The notes: generated from the sequence alone by a model not told the origin. DNA of 64,000 nt from Fangia hongkongensis FSC776 = DSM 21703 (GCF_000379445.1 NZ_KB902251.1:148781-212780); one strand, 5' to 3'; shown: positions 8,478-16,954, numbered from the stretch's first letter. A program made the numbers and translations.

Positions 8478-11138
8478 TTAGTTATACTTATGGCGGCAAA
8501 TTCGTCCAAAGTCACAATACCTGCATGTGTGCGCTGAAGGCTTAAGCATATCATCTCCAGAGGCGAATGCCTGCATCAAAGATTCAAAGTTACCTCGCCA
8601 ATGTGCTTTTAAATCACTGAACGCTTCAAGCTCTTTTGCTAAATCATGCCTGACACCTCTTGGAAAAGCCTTTGGTACATTTTCAGAAATCCAACTACTT
8701 GTATTTGAAAGTGCTTTAAATTCCACTTTTGCAGCGTTAACGAGCGCAACAGCAATCGCATCGGCATCTTCAAACACTGCATAAAGTGGCAACTGCGGCT
8801 CTGTAACAGGCGTATCCAGTAATCTTTTTAGCTCAAATTTCTTTGAGGTTTTATAATCAATCACCACCGTATGCCCAGTGACTAACCTGTCAACCCTATC
8901 AACACGAAGCGATAAATTTACACCAAAAATCTTTACATCAACACGCTTCTCAAGCGCAACAACCTCAAAATCAACCTCGCGCAATTTCTCATACTGAAGC
9001 CAGTTTCGCACAAGCTCAATAAGCCTTTTTCTTTCCACTTCACGCATAAAATCAGGCACAAATAGAAGATAAGCTTGGTGCACTAAAAGCGCACTATCTA
9101 CATGCTCACGAATAAGCGCATCAAGTTCACCTTCATTAAGAGATTTTAACGTGGATGCATCTTTGATCACTCGAAACACTGACTCCAACACATAATGAAT
9201 CAGCACCCCTTTTTCAAGGGAGTCCAACTGTTTTTTATAACTTGGAAATGGCTTGATACAAAGCCTATGCACCAGTTGCGCACGATAAGGACACTCAGCC
9301 ATATTTTTAAGCACGGAGCTGCCACCTTTAAGAGAGGTTTTCTCCTCAGCATCAAGTGACGAAAGTTTGTTTTTGCACTCTTTTAGCACAATCGAAACTA
9401 ACGAGTTATTTAGCTCTATTTCTTTTTGCTCAACAGCTATCTCTGATAATAAAGGCGAGGGTAACTGAAGCATTTTTTGAGATAGCATAGCATAGCTAAA
9501 GCGAACATCTTTTGATTGATTAAGCAGCCTTTTTGTTACTGACTCAGCAAACTCAAGCTCTTTTTCACTGCTTGAATGCGGCATATTATGCTCTCGCTGA
9601 AAACCGATAGGTAAAAATGGATTCGCTGGCGTTAGAGATGGCCAGTTAGCATCACTCATGCGAATAACATAAAGCCTATCAAATGCAATTTCACTTGACT
9701 CCAACACCCCTAAAATATGAATTTTTGCCTTTAGGTTACTTTCAGTTTGGAACACAGTTGCCTGCACAAGCGCCTGCAAGCGATAAACCCAGTCTCTATA
9801 GCTTAAATTAAGCGCCATCCGCTCAAATTTCATCAAGTTATTTATCGCCAAATAAAACTTATTCACTGCCTGATACTCTGTGCTATCAAGCACCATCTCC
9901 CCTGGCCATGCAATCACCTTAATTAATTTTTTCAATAAAGCGATAAACTCATAGGCGCTATATCTTTTATGCTCATTCGCCATTAACAGCCCTGAGCATT
10001 CTTGTAACAGCATCAAAAGAGATTCATCCATTGCACTGGTAAACAAATCCATGGAGAGCGCCTCTTTAAGCGCTGATTGCGCCATCATTTTATCGGTAAA
10101 TTGATAGACCAACTGCTGGCGCGCCGCTTGATACTCAGGCGCACCTTTAATATACGGACTACAAAGCGCCAAAAAAAACTTTGAACAATCCTGCATGTCA
10201 TCTAGATGCAACCAGAGTAACAATTGTGAAATGACAGGGATTTCAGCTAAAGGCACGCCACCTGAAATCACATAAGGGCGAAGTGAATTATCAATGCTTA
10301 ATTGCGCTTTAATTTCCTCAGGCAAAAGTGCTTGATCAAATACGCGCTGTAATGTGCGAAATTGCCTTTGCAAATCGGGCACAATAACCCCAATACTAAG
10401 ATCAGGTTCATTTTTATGGAGTCTTTCGACCTCTCTAGAGACAGCTTCAAGTTCTTTTTCATCATTCTCAAATGCATAATAGTAAGATGAGCTTTTCTCT
10501 TCGGTAGCAAGCTGCCAATAATTAACTGAAACCCCTAGGCTCGCAAGTGATTGTATCAACTGAACCATCATGGGGGTAAAGGTATCAAAGCCAACAAAAA
10601 AAACCTGTCTGATCTCTTTTGTAGCCACAAAAGACTCAAGTGCATTCATCTCAAGCAAATAAGAAGCTAATTTAGCCTCATGAATAACATTATTTCGCTG
10701 ACAATACCTGTCAAACTCCTCACTCCAACGAAGAAAATTTGCAACATTCACATTTTCTGTGTAGTCATTTAACGAACTTAATGGCATATTCCATTCGCAC
10801 ATCATCTGATAGGCAGACTCAATCAAAGCCCTCTCTTTTTTGCCAATTGAGAACACCGATTCATCCTTAGAGATAATCAGCTCAAAAAGATAACTTGACT
10901 CATCATTTGAAAGAAGCTCTAAAGCACCCTTGTTTTCAATCAACATTTGTTGATACATCAGCTGCTGCCAAGCACGAAAGCCAAACACTTTCTCATCAAA
11001 CAGCACCTTACTCCCAGTAGCGTGAGCATATTCTAAGTAAATAGTGAATAAGTGCTCGGATAAACGGTTGGTCGCTGCAATAACAAGTGTATGCTCATCA
11101 ATCTTTTGGATTAAGCTATTGTAAAATGACTTACTCAT
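8478..11138 (-). CDS. AddB/RecB-like PD-(D/E)XK nuclease, probable DNA repair protein
   Basis: An 886-residue protein of the family annotated as probable DNA repair protein (AddB-like). The N-terminal two thirds resemble an inactivated UvrD-type helicase: NRLSEHLFTIYLEYA is near the N-terminus and no Walker A is seen. The C-terminal quarter is a RecB-type nuclease with the core TVVIDYKTSKK near residue 765. The terminal CRYCDFGRICRHKYN provides three clustered Cys of a likely 4Fe-4S cluster, and an upstream Cys (MAECPYRAQ, near residue 613) provides the fourth, as in AddB nucleases. The N-terminus overlaps the upstream usp gene by 8 bases, implying co-transcription. An AddA-like partner is not in the window. 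Confidence 0.85.
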   Translation of the reverse strand: MSKSFYNSLIQKIDEHTLVIAATNRLSEHLFTIYLEYAHATGSKVLFDEKVFGFRAWQQLMYQQMLIENKGALELLSNDESSYLFELIISKDESVFSIGKKERALIESAYQMMCEWNMPLSSLNDYTENVNVANFLRWSEEFDRYCQRNNVIHEAKLASYLLEMNALESFVATKEIRQVFFVGFDTFTPMMVQLIQSLASLGVSVNYWQLATEEKSSSYYYAFENDEKELEAVSREVERLHKNEPDLSIGVIVPDLQRQFRTLQRVFDQALLPEEIKAQLSIDNSLRPYVISGGVPLAEIPVISQLLLWLHLDDMQDCSKFFLALCSPYIKGAPEYQAARQQLVYQFTDKMMAQSALKEALSMDLFTSAMDESLLMLLQECSGLLMANEHKRYSAYEFIALLKKLIKVIAWPGEMVLDSTEYQAVNKFYLAINNLMKFERMALNLSYRDWVYRLQALVQATVFQTESNLKAKIHILGVLESSEIAFDRLYVIRMSDANWPSLTPANPFLPIGFQREHNMPHSSSEKELEFAESVTKRLLNQSKDVRFSYAMLSQKMLQLPSPLLSEIAVEQKEIELNNSLVSIVLKECKNKLSSLDAEEKTSLKGGSSVLKNMAECPYRAQLVHRLCIKPFPSYKKQLDSLEKGVLIHYVLESVFRVIKDASTLKSLNEGELDALIREHVDSALLVHQAYLLFVPDFMREVERKRLIELVRNWLQYEKLREVDFEVVALEKRVDVKIFGVNLSLRVDRVDRLVTGHTVVIDYKTSKKFELKRLLDTPVTEPQLPLYAVFEDADAIAVALVNAAKVEFKALSNTSSWISENVPKAFPRGVRHDLAKELEAFSDLKAHWRGNFESLMQAFASGDDMLKPSAHTCRYCDFGRICRHKYN

Positions 11139-11565
11139 TTTTTAGAATGACAACATCACAAGGCGCATTATTGGCAATCTTAGTTGCAACAGAACCCATT
11201 CTACCCAAAACCCCATGGTGGTGCCCATTTAGCACTAATAGATCGATATCGTTTTCATGAATAAGCTCAATAATCCCATCTGAAATAGAATCCGCCTCAA
11301 CCAATAAAAATTTAGTTTCAGAGTCAGCAACATACAGCTCTTCAAGTGCATCAAGCGCCTTTTGCATACGCTCTTTCACCACTTCATTCGGTGAAAGCGA
11401 ATTAATGCCAGCACCATAACCATAGTCAAAAATAGTTTTATGCACACTCACCACAGACAACTCAGCACCTTTTCTTTTGGCATAAGCATAAACTTCTGTA
11501 ATCTTATTATCCAAGCCCTTGTCATTAACATCCACTGCATAAACGATTTTTTTGTATTCAAACAT
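11131..11565 (-). CDS. Universal stress protein (UspA family)
   Basis: A 144-residue alpha/beta protein of the Usp fold. The N-terminus FEYKKIVYAVDVNDK is the first strand with the nucleotide-contact Asp. The C-terminal GHHHGVLGRMGSVATKI matches the ATP-binding G-2x-G-9x-G(S/T) loop, so it is likely an ATP-binding type. A ribosome binding site, GGAAGCG, precedes ATG at 11565. It overlaps the downstream nuclease gene by 8 bases. The specific stress response cannot be told from sequence. Confidence 0.9.
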   Translation of the reverse strand: MFEYKKIVYAVDVNDKGLDNKITEVYAYAKRKGAELSVVSVHKTIFDYGYGAGINSLSPNEVVKERMQKALDALEELYVADSETKFLLVEADSISDGIIELIHENDIDLLVLNGHHHGVLGRMGSVATKIANNAPCDVVILKNE

Positions 11566-11753
11566 GACGCTTCCTTTTACTGAACCCTTTTATCTAAGTG
11601 TATAACGTCATTTTCAAAAGACAACCTCTGGATGGTTGCTTATGTGTATCAAAACAGATACACCCTGAAACATCACTGAAACGGCTTTTTTCACAAAATT
11701 CAACTAAATTAGTAGTAGACAGAACAAAACCTAAAGCTTTTTGGAGGTCTATT

Positions 11754-11837
11754 ATGATGTTTGATATTCTTTACTGGCATGCAAGAAATGTAGAAAAAAA
11801 CGAAAGAAAAGCCCACGATCAAAGCGAAGGCGATTGA
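11754..11837 (+). CDS. Very small ORF (27 residues) with strong ribosome binding site
   Basis: GGAGG at 11743-11747 precedes two adjacent ATG codons (11754 and 11757) at 6 and 9 bases. The peptide begins MMFDILYWHARNVEKNERKA and ends in an acidic tail: a hydrophobic/aromatic N-terminus followed by a charged, probably helical part. It is followed by the structured RNA candidate starting near 11921. Translation is plausible from the ribosome binding site alone; the function is unknown. It may be a leader or small protein. A longer in-frame extension upstream to 11598 lacks support. Confidence 0.5.
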   Translation: MMFDILYWHARNVEKNERKAHDQSEGD

Positions 11838-11885
11838 TAGAAAACAGATGAAAATTATGACGATAAAATTTCGTTTTCAAAGTGT

Positions 11886-11914
11886 TTTACAGCGCGAATT
11901 ACCCATGTTAGATT
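11886..11914 (+). promoter_or_regulatory. Strong sigma-70 promoter of the C-rich RNA candidate
   Basis: TTTACA at 11886-11891 and TAGATT at 11909-11914 are separated by exactly 17 bases, predicting transcription from about 11921. The only thing downstream for over 300 bases is the structured, non-coding stretch described next. Confidence 0.65.
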
Positions 11915-11920
11915 AGTAAG

Positions 11921-12100
11921 CGTAAGACGAGGATAGGTTCAACGGAAATTCACGCTCCCCCGCATACATCCGTTGGATTCGCCACTTATCCCCCCCTGCG
12001 AATGGACCACAAAGGCAAGGATATCCTCGACTTACCCCCTGCGATTATTTTGATGTGTCCATTCCACCCCCCTCCTGCATATTTTACAATGGCCACATCA
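11921..12100 (+). ncRNA. Candidate small RNA with multiple C-rich hairpin loops
   Basis: No sizeable ORF is present, but the sequence folds by hand. A closing stem pairs CGAGGATA at 11928-11935 with TATCCTCG at 12022-12029. Inside it are two hairpins: 11938-11946 with 11969-11977, loop holding CTCCCCC; and 11977-11982 with 11998-12003, loop holding seven C. A third hairpin pairs 12052-12063 with 12088-12099 (one mismatch), and its loop holds CCACCCCCCTCC. A fifth C run (12035-12039) is unpaired. Exposed C-rich loops in small RNAs commonly pair with Shine-Dalgarno G-rich sequences, so a role as an anti-SD regulator is inferred. The 3' end is uncertain because no clear U-tract terminator follows. 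Confidence 0.55.
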
Positions 12101-12248
12101 TTCGCATGGTATATTGCAAACTCTATCGATTGATATATTTTTGTGTTGCTTTTTCAAAGCATGGCACCTTTATGCCAGCGATATACCTCACCACAAATGA
12201 GGCTTTCAATGATATAATATGAATGGATAGAAGATAAGCGATACAGTA

Positions 12249-13526
12249 ATGAGCATTATTAAAGTAAGCTGGGATGAGATTGCCGAGCGCGTAAAAGCAG
12301 TGAATCCAGAGGCATTTGAGATTTTAGATAATGATCCTGATATTAGAAATCATTATTTTGAGATCTGGCAATATAAATATGGTGATATGGTTGGTGATGT
12401 CCACTCACATTACTTGCCAGATGGCACAGGGGTAAGAGAAAACATCCCTTTTGGCATGTTTTTATCTAAGCAGTTTGACTTTTATATAAACAACAACCCC
12501 ATCAAAATATTTATGTCATTTACAGCTGGCGACTTTATTTATACCAGCTATATCACAAAAGATAACTTTTCTTACTTTGCTCCCTCTAATTTTTGGATTA
12601 GTGCTGGCACCATTCAGCCCATTTTTGCTTGCCGTGTCGCTGATGATAAAAAGCATAGGAGATTTCACGAGCATTACAACAAGCATATCGCGCGCCCCTA
12701 CACTAATAGTTTGCACTTAGAGACCATAAGAGAAATTTCTAAACTTACTGACTCCAACTGGCGAGCAGAGTTTCTCTGCTTCCCTAAAAAATGGGCTTCC
12801 AAGGTTCGCGAGTCAAAGGCACACCCCTTCAAAGATCTTATTCACTTATATGCATTCAAGCGAACAGCTTACTCACGCTATACTGAATACTACCAATACT
12901 TCTTATCCAGCATAAGACGAAGCTACACTGACTCAATATTTCATAGCGCATATACAAGTCAAATGGTCTTACATATTTTTTCAGCGCTATGTGACCACAC
13001 ACCAATACACAGCCTAGCAACAGATGAAACCTCTTTACCTCTCCATGATATTCAACGGGCCTACTTAGATATCTACAAAACAGAGCAAGCCCCTTTTATC
13101 TTAGCACCATCCATCTTCTGTCGAAACGCACATAAAATACATTACTTTAGCACTTCACACCACACTGAAAGCTACCGCCCTAACTCGGTAAACAACTCCT
13201 TGAAAATATGCTCAGATATCAAATATATTTTTGAAATTTATGCTGACACCTTTAAAAAAAGTGAACAAACACACCCTCATAACAATCTCTTTTTTGACAT
13301 TACACAAGATATCCAAATTGATATTATTCATGAACGTCAAGGCAGCTTGCATAAACAAGGAAAAGCCTATCTACTGAGTGATATTGATGAATATGATCCT
13401 GGTTTTTGTCAGCAGCTCGAGGATTTCCAAAATGATGGCTATGATGTCACCACACCTAGTAGAGCAAGTTTCTTCAGCGGAACGTTAGGGTTAAGCTTTA
13501 AAAATCCCGATATTTTTAATAGATAG
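12249..13526 (+). CDS. Hypothetical protein, 425 residues
   Basis: Not recognised. No signal peptide or membrane segment is seen. The protein is rich in aromatic and His residues (for example GDMVGDVHSHYLPDGTG near residue 50 and HRRFHEHYNKHIARPY near residue 138), which could suggest metal or nucleic acid contacts, but no named motif is complete. A TATAAT at 12213-12218 may drive it; the ribosome binding site is weak. It converges on the TfuA-like gene and overlaps its 3' end by 11 bases. It might belong functionally to the peptide-modification locus opposite it, but nothing in the sequence proves that. Confidence 0.75.
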   Translation: MSIIKVSWDEIAERVKAVNPEAFEILDNDPDIRNHYFEIWQYKYGDMVGDVHSHYLPDGTGVRENIPFGMFLSKQFDFYINNNPIKIFMSFTAGDFIYTSYITKDNFSYFAPSNFWISAGTIQPIFACRVADDKKHRRFHEHYNKHIARPYTNSLHLETIREISKLTDSNWRAEFLCFPKKWASKVRESKAHPFKDLIHLYAFKRTAYSRYTEYYQYFLSSIRRSYTDSIFHSAYTSQMVLHIFSALCDHTPIHSLATDETSLPLHDIQRAYLDIYKTEQAPFILAPSIFCRNAHKIHYFSTSHHTESYRPNSVNNSLKICSDIKYIFEIYADTFKKSEQTHPHNNLFFDITQDIQIDIIHERQGSLHKQGKAYLLSDIDEYDPGFCQQLEDFQNDGYDVTTPSRASFFSGTLGLSFKNPDIFNR

Positions 13527-14568
13527 CTCTTCGAAGCAATAAATAACTACGAAAAGTTTGCTCAATCACTTGGAAATCAAGATTATGGTTTAAACACCAC
13601 TCTTTAAATTGATTACCATCCAATAAACCTAAGTTTTTACGCACTACCGCCAAACTTTGCTGAAACCCTTTCTCTGTTAAGCTGATATTTCCCTCTGCAA
13701 TTAAATTTATTGCAAATGCAGCAATCGCTTTATCCACCTCCAAGAGCTTAGCCAACTCATTGGCTTGAACATCATCAGCTGATTCCACTCGAGTCTCTTT
13801 TAGCGCCAAAGCCTCTCGTTGGTATTTTTCTTTTAAGATTGCCACAATGCCTTTGATTTCATCTTGATAGCTAACATCACGTATCAGTTTTTTCAGAAAT
13901 ACGGTCTTTGGCACCTTGATTGCACAAGAGGCAGATGACTCAATGATTTTAGTCAAATTTCTTAGCGCATCTTTTGCGTCCTTCTCTTTAATATCCACAT
14001 AGGATTGCTTTAAAAGTGCATACTCACTTTCAGTTAAGGCTGCTTGTAACTCAGCCCATGTTCGCCCTTTGTAATAAATGCTCTTTGCTTTGTTAAAAAT
14101 GCTCTCTAGAACAGGTGGTACCACATTTTTTATTTGTGACAAACTATAGCGAATGTTAATCAATGCCAGCGTTGATTGGAGTGTTTCATCAAGCCGATAA
14201 TAACTAATTGCCACCTCACTATCATCTGTTGTAACGTTATTTTTATAACTCTCAAATACATAACCAGATCCAAGCATACCATAAGGGTAAAGCTCAGCTG
14301 CACGAAGCGCACCCATTGAAGAGACACCGATAACTATCATGTCCTTTTCAATGGCATATAAAATCTCTTTATGCCAAACCGAGCTGACAAAATCAAAATT
14401 GCCATCAATAATAATTGCAAGGCTAAAGCCATCATTCAGCGCTTGAATCATATCCCCCGTTTTAATTGAAGATACAACTTTTGCTTGCGGCAAATATACG
14501 TGCACCTCTTTTTTACTTAGCGTTGTTTCGCTAAAGACAATGGTTTTATGTGGAGAAAACTGGCTCAT
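13516..14568 (-). CDS. TfuA-like protein, YcaO partner
   Basis: Partner protein of YcaO enzymes in trifolitoxin and thioamide-forming pathways, where TfuA is thought to help deliver sulfide or improve thioamidation. The TfuA core is visible near residues 65-135: KEILYAIEKDMIVIGVSSMG, then ALRAAELYPYGMLGSGYVF and a DDSEVAISYYRL segment, all typical of the family. The C-terminal 200 residues are helical and less conserved. I chose ATG at 14568 because GAGG lies 8 bases upstream and the ATG overlaps the YcaO stop as ATGA. The protein is 350 residues, and translational coupling to the YcaO gene is likely. Confidence 0.88.
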   Translation of the reverse strand: MSQFSPHKTIVFSETTLSKKEVHVYLPQAKVVSSIKTGDMIQALNDGFSLAIIIDGNFDFVSSVWHKEILYAIEKDMIVIGVSSMGALRAAELYPYGMLGSGYVFESYKNNVTTDDSEVAISYYRLDETLQSTLALINIRYSLSQIKNVVPPVLESIFNKAKSIYYKGRTWAELQAALTESEYALLKQSYVDIKEKDAKDALRNLTKIIESSASCAIKVPKTVFLKKLIRDVSYQDEIKGIVAILKEKYQREALALKETRVESADDVQANELAKLLEVDKAIAAFAINLIAEGNISLTEKGFQQSLAVVRKNLGLLDGNQFKEWCLNHNLDFQVIEQTFRSYLLLRRAIY

Positions 14569-15611
14569 CTTTGCACCTCGCTTATTACATTGCAATCAAG
14601 CAAAATACTCTTTAGGAACGTCAAATCCCCTTGATGATAACAATAGACAAATGCATCTTGCTTATTTTTACTGAGCGCGGTTTTTAAATGCGCGACACAC
14701 TCAGCGACGCTCGTGAGCTTATTTCCGCTTATCTCAGAGAATAAAATCTCTGGTTCAGAAACGTCAAGCGCTTTATTTTGGTGCGTATAAACTAATTTGT
14801 GCAAATCATCTCGAGAGCCTGCAACTGTGGTCACTTTTGACTGCATCGCCTCTGTTAGTGCACGCGCCAAGGCAATCTCTTTATTCATATGCGCCCCATA
14901 ACCACTAAAGGTCATTTGTGAATCATAGTCATATTTGCTTTGAATAACACAACTAATCACACACACATCATAAGAATTAGCATGATAACTAAGCTTTACT
15001 CTGTGCGCTTTTTGAAGCTCAGTTAATAAAGCAAAATCAGCATCAACTCCAAGCGCTTTAGCATTGCTAGTGCAGAATTTTCTTTCAATACACTCAAGCA
15101 AACTATGAACTAGCGCTTCATTATAACTATTACCAGAGGCAACGCCTGTAGTATCCACCGCTTGAATTAAAACCTCACGGTTTGTTGTATCAAGACTTAA
15201 AAACTGCATCGGGATATAATAGGACTGATCAGTTATAAAGCTTTGCCCTTTACACCAGTTATGGCGATATTCATAGGAATATGTCACATTTGAAGGAAGC
15301 TTATTTGGGTCAACAAATAAAGGCTCATTAGTAAATGCTTTATCTTGGATCTCTGGAAGTACATTCTCTGCAAAATAAACCTCTAATGATTCCATATATG
15401 CCCCAACCACTGCATCGACAGGGTTCTCAGATTTTCCTTGACTGGTTGTCAGCGACTTCGACATGGGTCTAATGGCAGTATAAACCGGAATACTTGCCTG
15501 ATCTAAGTGCGTTAAATCAGCAAGCCTTGTAATCCCTGCTTCTTTTGCATAGGGCAGAATAATTTTTAAGGTTTCTTCAGAGCTTCTCTCTCGAACTGAG
15601 TTTAATAACAT
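14565..15611 (-). CDS. YcaO-domain cyclodehydratase / thioamidation enzyme
   Basis: YcaO proteins phosphorylate a peptide backbone amide with ATP to form azolines, or thioamides when sulfide is supplied. The 348 residues cover one YcaO domain. ATP-site elements are visible: YMESLEVYFAE near residue 75, LLECIERKF near residue 167, and RALTEAMQSKVTTVAGSRDD near residues 232-251. There is no fused E1-like or ocin-ThiF domain; a separate ThiF protein is encoded just upstream (10-base overlap), and TfuA is just downstream (ATGA overlap). This pairing points to thioamide or azoline chemistry on a small peptide rather than to ribosomal protein S12 modification. Confidence 0.9.
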   Translation of the reverse strand: MLLNSVRERSSEETLKIILPYAKEAGITRLADLTHLDQASIPVYTAIRPMSKSLTTSQGKSENPVDAVVGAYMESLEVYFAENVLPEIQDKAFTNEPLFVDPNKLPSNVTYSYEYRHNWCKGQSFITDQSYYIPMQFLSLDTTNREVLIQAVDTTGVASGNSYNEALVHSLLECIERKFCTSNAKALGVDADFALLTELQKAHRVKLSYHANSYDVCVISCVIQSKYDYDSQMTFSGYGAHMNKEIALARALTEAMQSKVTTVAGSRDDLHKLVYTHQNKALDVSEPEILFSEISGNKLTSVAECVAHLKTALSKNKQDAFVYCYHQGDLTFLKSILLDCNVISEVQR

Positions 15612-16669
15612 AACACCTTGTTTTGACGCGCCAAATAAGCTTGCATGCCACCAGTATAGGAAAAAACCGCTAAATCAGGCGCAATTTTCTGGCAATATAT
15701 TGCAGCCTTAAGGCTGCGAATACCAGCTTTACATAGAAAAATTACCTTTTTTGCCTCTCTCAGCGTTTTAAGCTCAAATTTGCCTTGCAACAAATCACTC
15801 AAACGAATGTGAATATAGCTTTGATCATAGGGGTGAAGCTCTATCTCCCAATCTTCTCTCACATCAACAACTAGCGCCTTTGGATCAAATTCAGCTATTT
15901 CAAGCTTAGCTAAATCCATAAGCTCACAAGCCTTTTCAACTGGTGTATATGCTTGAGATATGCAAGAAGGACAAGCCTCTCGCTGAGAAAAAGAAAAGCT
16001 CTGCCAAGATAAACTCTCACTATTATAGCGCATTAGCTTTTGTGGGATCTCTTTTCCCAAGCAAAAGTTAATTGCCATATTTGCCGCCATTGTACCGACA
16101 ACACCAACCACCGCGCCAACAACACCAGCCTCTGCACAGCTAGGTGAGATACCCTCTGGCGGCGCTACAGGATAAAGACAACGATAGCAGGCATGCTCAG
16201 CATCAAAAAATGCAAGCTGCGCTTCAGCCTTTAACACACTTGCGCTAATAAACGGTTTTCTGAGCTGACAGCATACATCATTGATCAAAAAGCGCGTCTT
16301 GTAATTATCTGTGCCATCGATAATTAGATCATACTCAGCAAAAAGCGTTTGAGCGCACTCAAAGCTAAGGCGCTCATGATAGGCCTTGATTTCAATCTCT
16401 GAATTAAGTGCATTTAAACGTGATTTCGCACGCTCAACCTTAGAGCAATCAATGTCATTTTCCGAATAAAGAATTTGGCGCTGCAAATTTGACAGCGAGA
16501 CAATATCCGAGTCAATAAGCGCAAGCTTGCCGACCCCTGCCGCTGCCAAATATAGCGCCAAAGGAGAGCCCACACCGCCACAACCGACAATACAGATAGA
16601 CGCTTGCCTCAGCTTATTTTGTCCTGATAAACCAATAATAGAATAATGGCGTTGATAGCGTAAATTCAA
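15602..16669 (-). CDS. ThiF/MoeB-type E1-like adenylyltransferase fused to rhodanese
   Basis: 355 residues. The N-terminal 245 are a ThiF/MoeB fold: nucleotide loop GCGGVGSPLALYLAAAGVG near residue 29, adenylation Arg region NLQRQILY, and zinc Cys pairs CYRC (near 165) and CPSC (near 238). The C-terminal 100 are a rhodanese with loop CKAGIRS (near 313), whose Cys carries persulfide. This MoeZ-like layout activates a C-terminus by adenylation and transfers sulfur to it. The start is TTG at 16669, supported by AGGAG 7 bases upstream and lying 17 bases after the 18-codon ORF. It heads the YcaO-TfuA operon and is likely its sulfur source. Confidence 0.88.
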   Translation of the reverse strand: MNLRYQRHYSIIGLSGQNKLRQASICIVGCGGVGSPLALYLAAAGVGKLALIDSDIVSLSNLQRQILYSENDIDCSKVERAKSRLNALNSEIEIKAYHERLSFECAQTLFAEYDLIIDGTDNYKTRFLINDVCCQLRKPFISASVLKAEAQLAFFDAEHACYRCLYPVAPPEGISPSCAEAGVVGAVVGVVGTMAANMAINFCLGKEIPQKLMRYNSESLSWQSFSFSQREACPSCISQAYTPVEKACELMDLAKLEIAEFDPKALVVDVREDWEIELHPYDQSYIHIRLSDLLQGKFELKTLREAKKVIFLCKAGIRSLKAAIYCQKIAPDLAVFSYTGGMQAYLARQNKVLCY

Positions 16670-16686
16670 ATATTCTCCTGACAGAA

Positions 16687-16743
16687 TTAAACTTCACTCA
16701 AAAAGTAAGTTCCGCCTGAATAAACCGTAATTGTGTCAAACAT
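16687..16743 (-). CDS. 18-residue peptide ORF, candidate RiPP precursor
   Basis: ATG at 16743-16741 is preceded by AGGAGAAGG at 5-6 bases, one of the best ribosome binding sites in the window. The product is MFDTITVYSGGTYFLSEV. It is the first gene of the ThiF-YcaO-TfuA operon and ends 17 bases before the ThiF start. It has Ser, Thr and Gly residues (VYSGGTY) that could be azoline or thioamide sites, but no Cys. The position, ribosome binding site and partner enzymes support a modified peptide. It could alternatively be only a leader that couples translation into the ThiF gene. Confidence 0.5.
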   Translation of the reverse strand: MFDTITVYSGGTYFLSEV

Positions 16744-16874
16744 ATTAACCTTCTCCTATCTTTAGTTAGCAATATTAAGCTTCACAATAAAGCGTAGTCA
16801 TACTACTGCTTTGAATACAAATACTTATAAACATACGACCCCATACATATGCTGACTCTCTCATCTTGGAAGAA

Positions 16875-16880
16875 ATTATA
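16875..16880 (-). promoter_or_regulatory. Extended -10 promoter for the peptide/YcaO operon
   Basis: On the minus strand TGTTATAAT gives an extended -10 with a perfect TATAAT at 16880-16875. The -35 region (TTTATA) is poor, as often with extended -10 promoters. The predicted start is near 16868, leaving a leader of about 125 bases before the 18-codon ORF. Confidence 0.45.
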
Positions 16881-16954
16881 ACAGAAGATAACTAATCTAT
16901 AAAAAAATTACGGCAAAATAAGTTAAATTTTCACCAAAAGACACCAAAAACCAA

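Noticed and set aside
11598-11753. N-terminal extension of the 27-codon ORF
   Set aside because: No ribosome binding site at 11598; GGAGG clearly marks the ATGs at 11754/11757.
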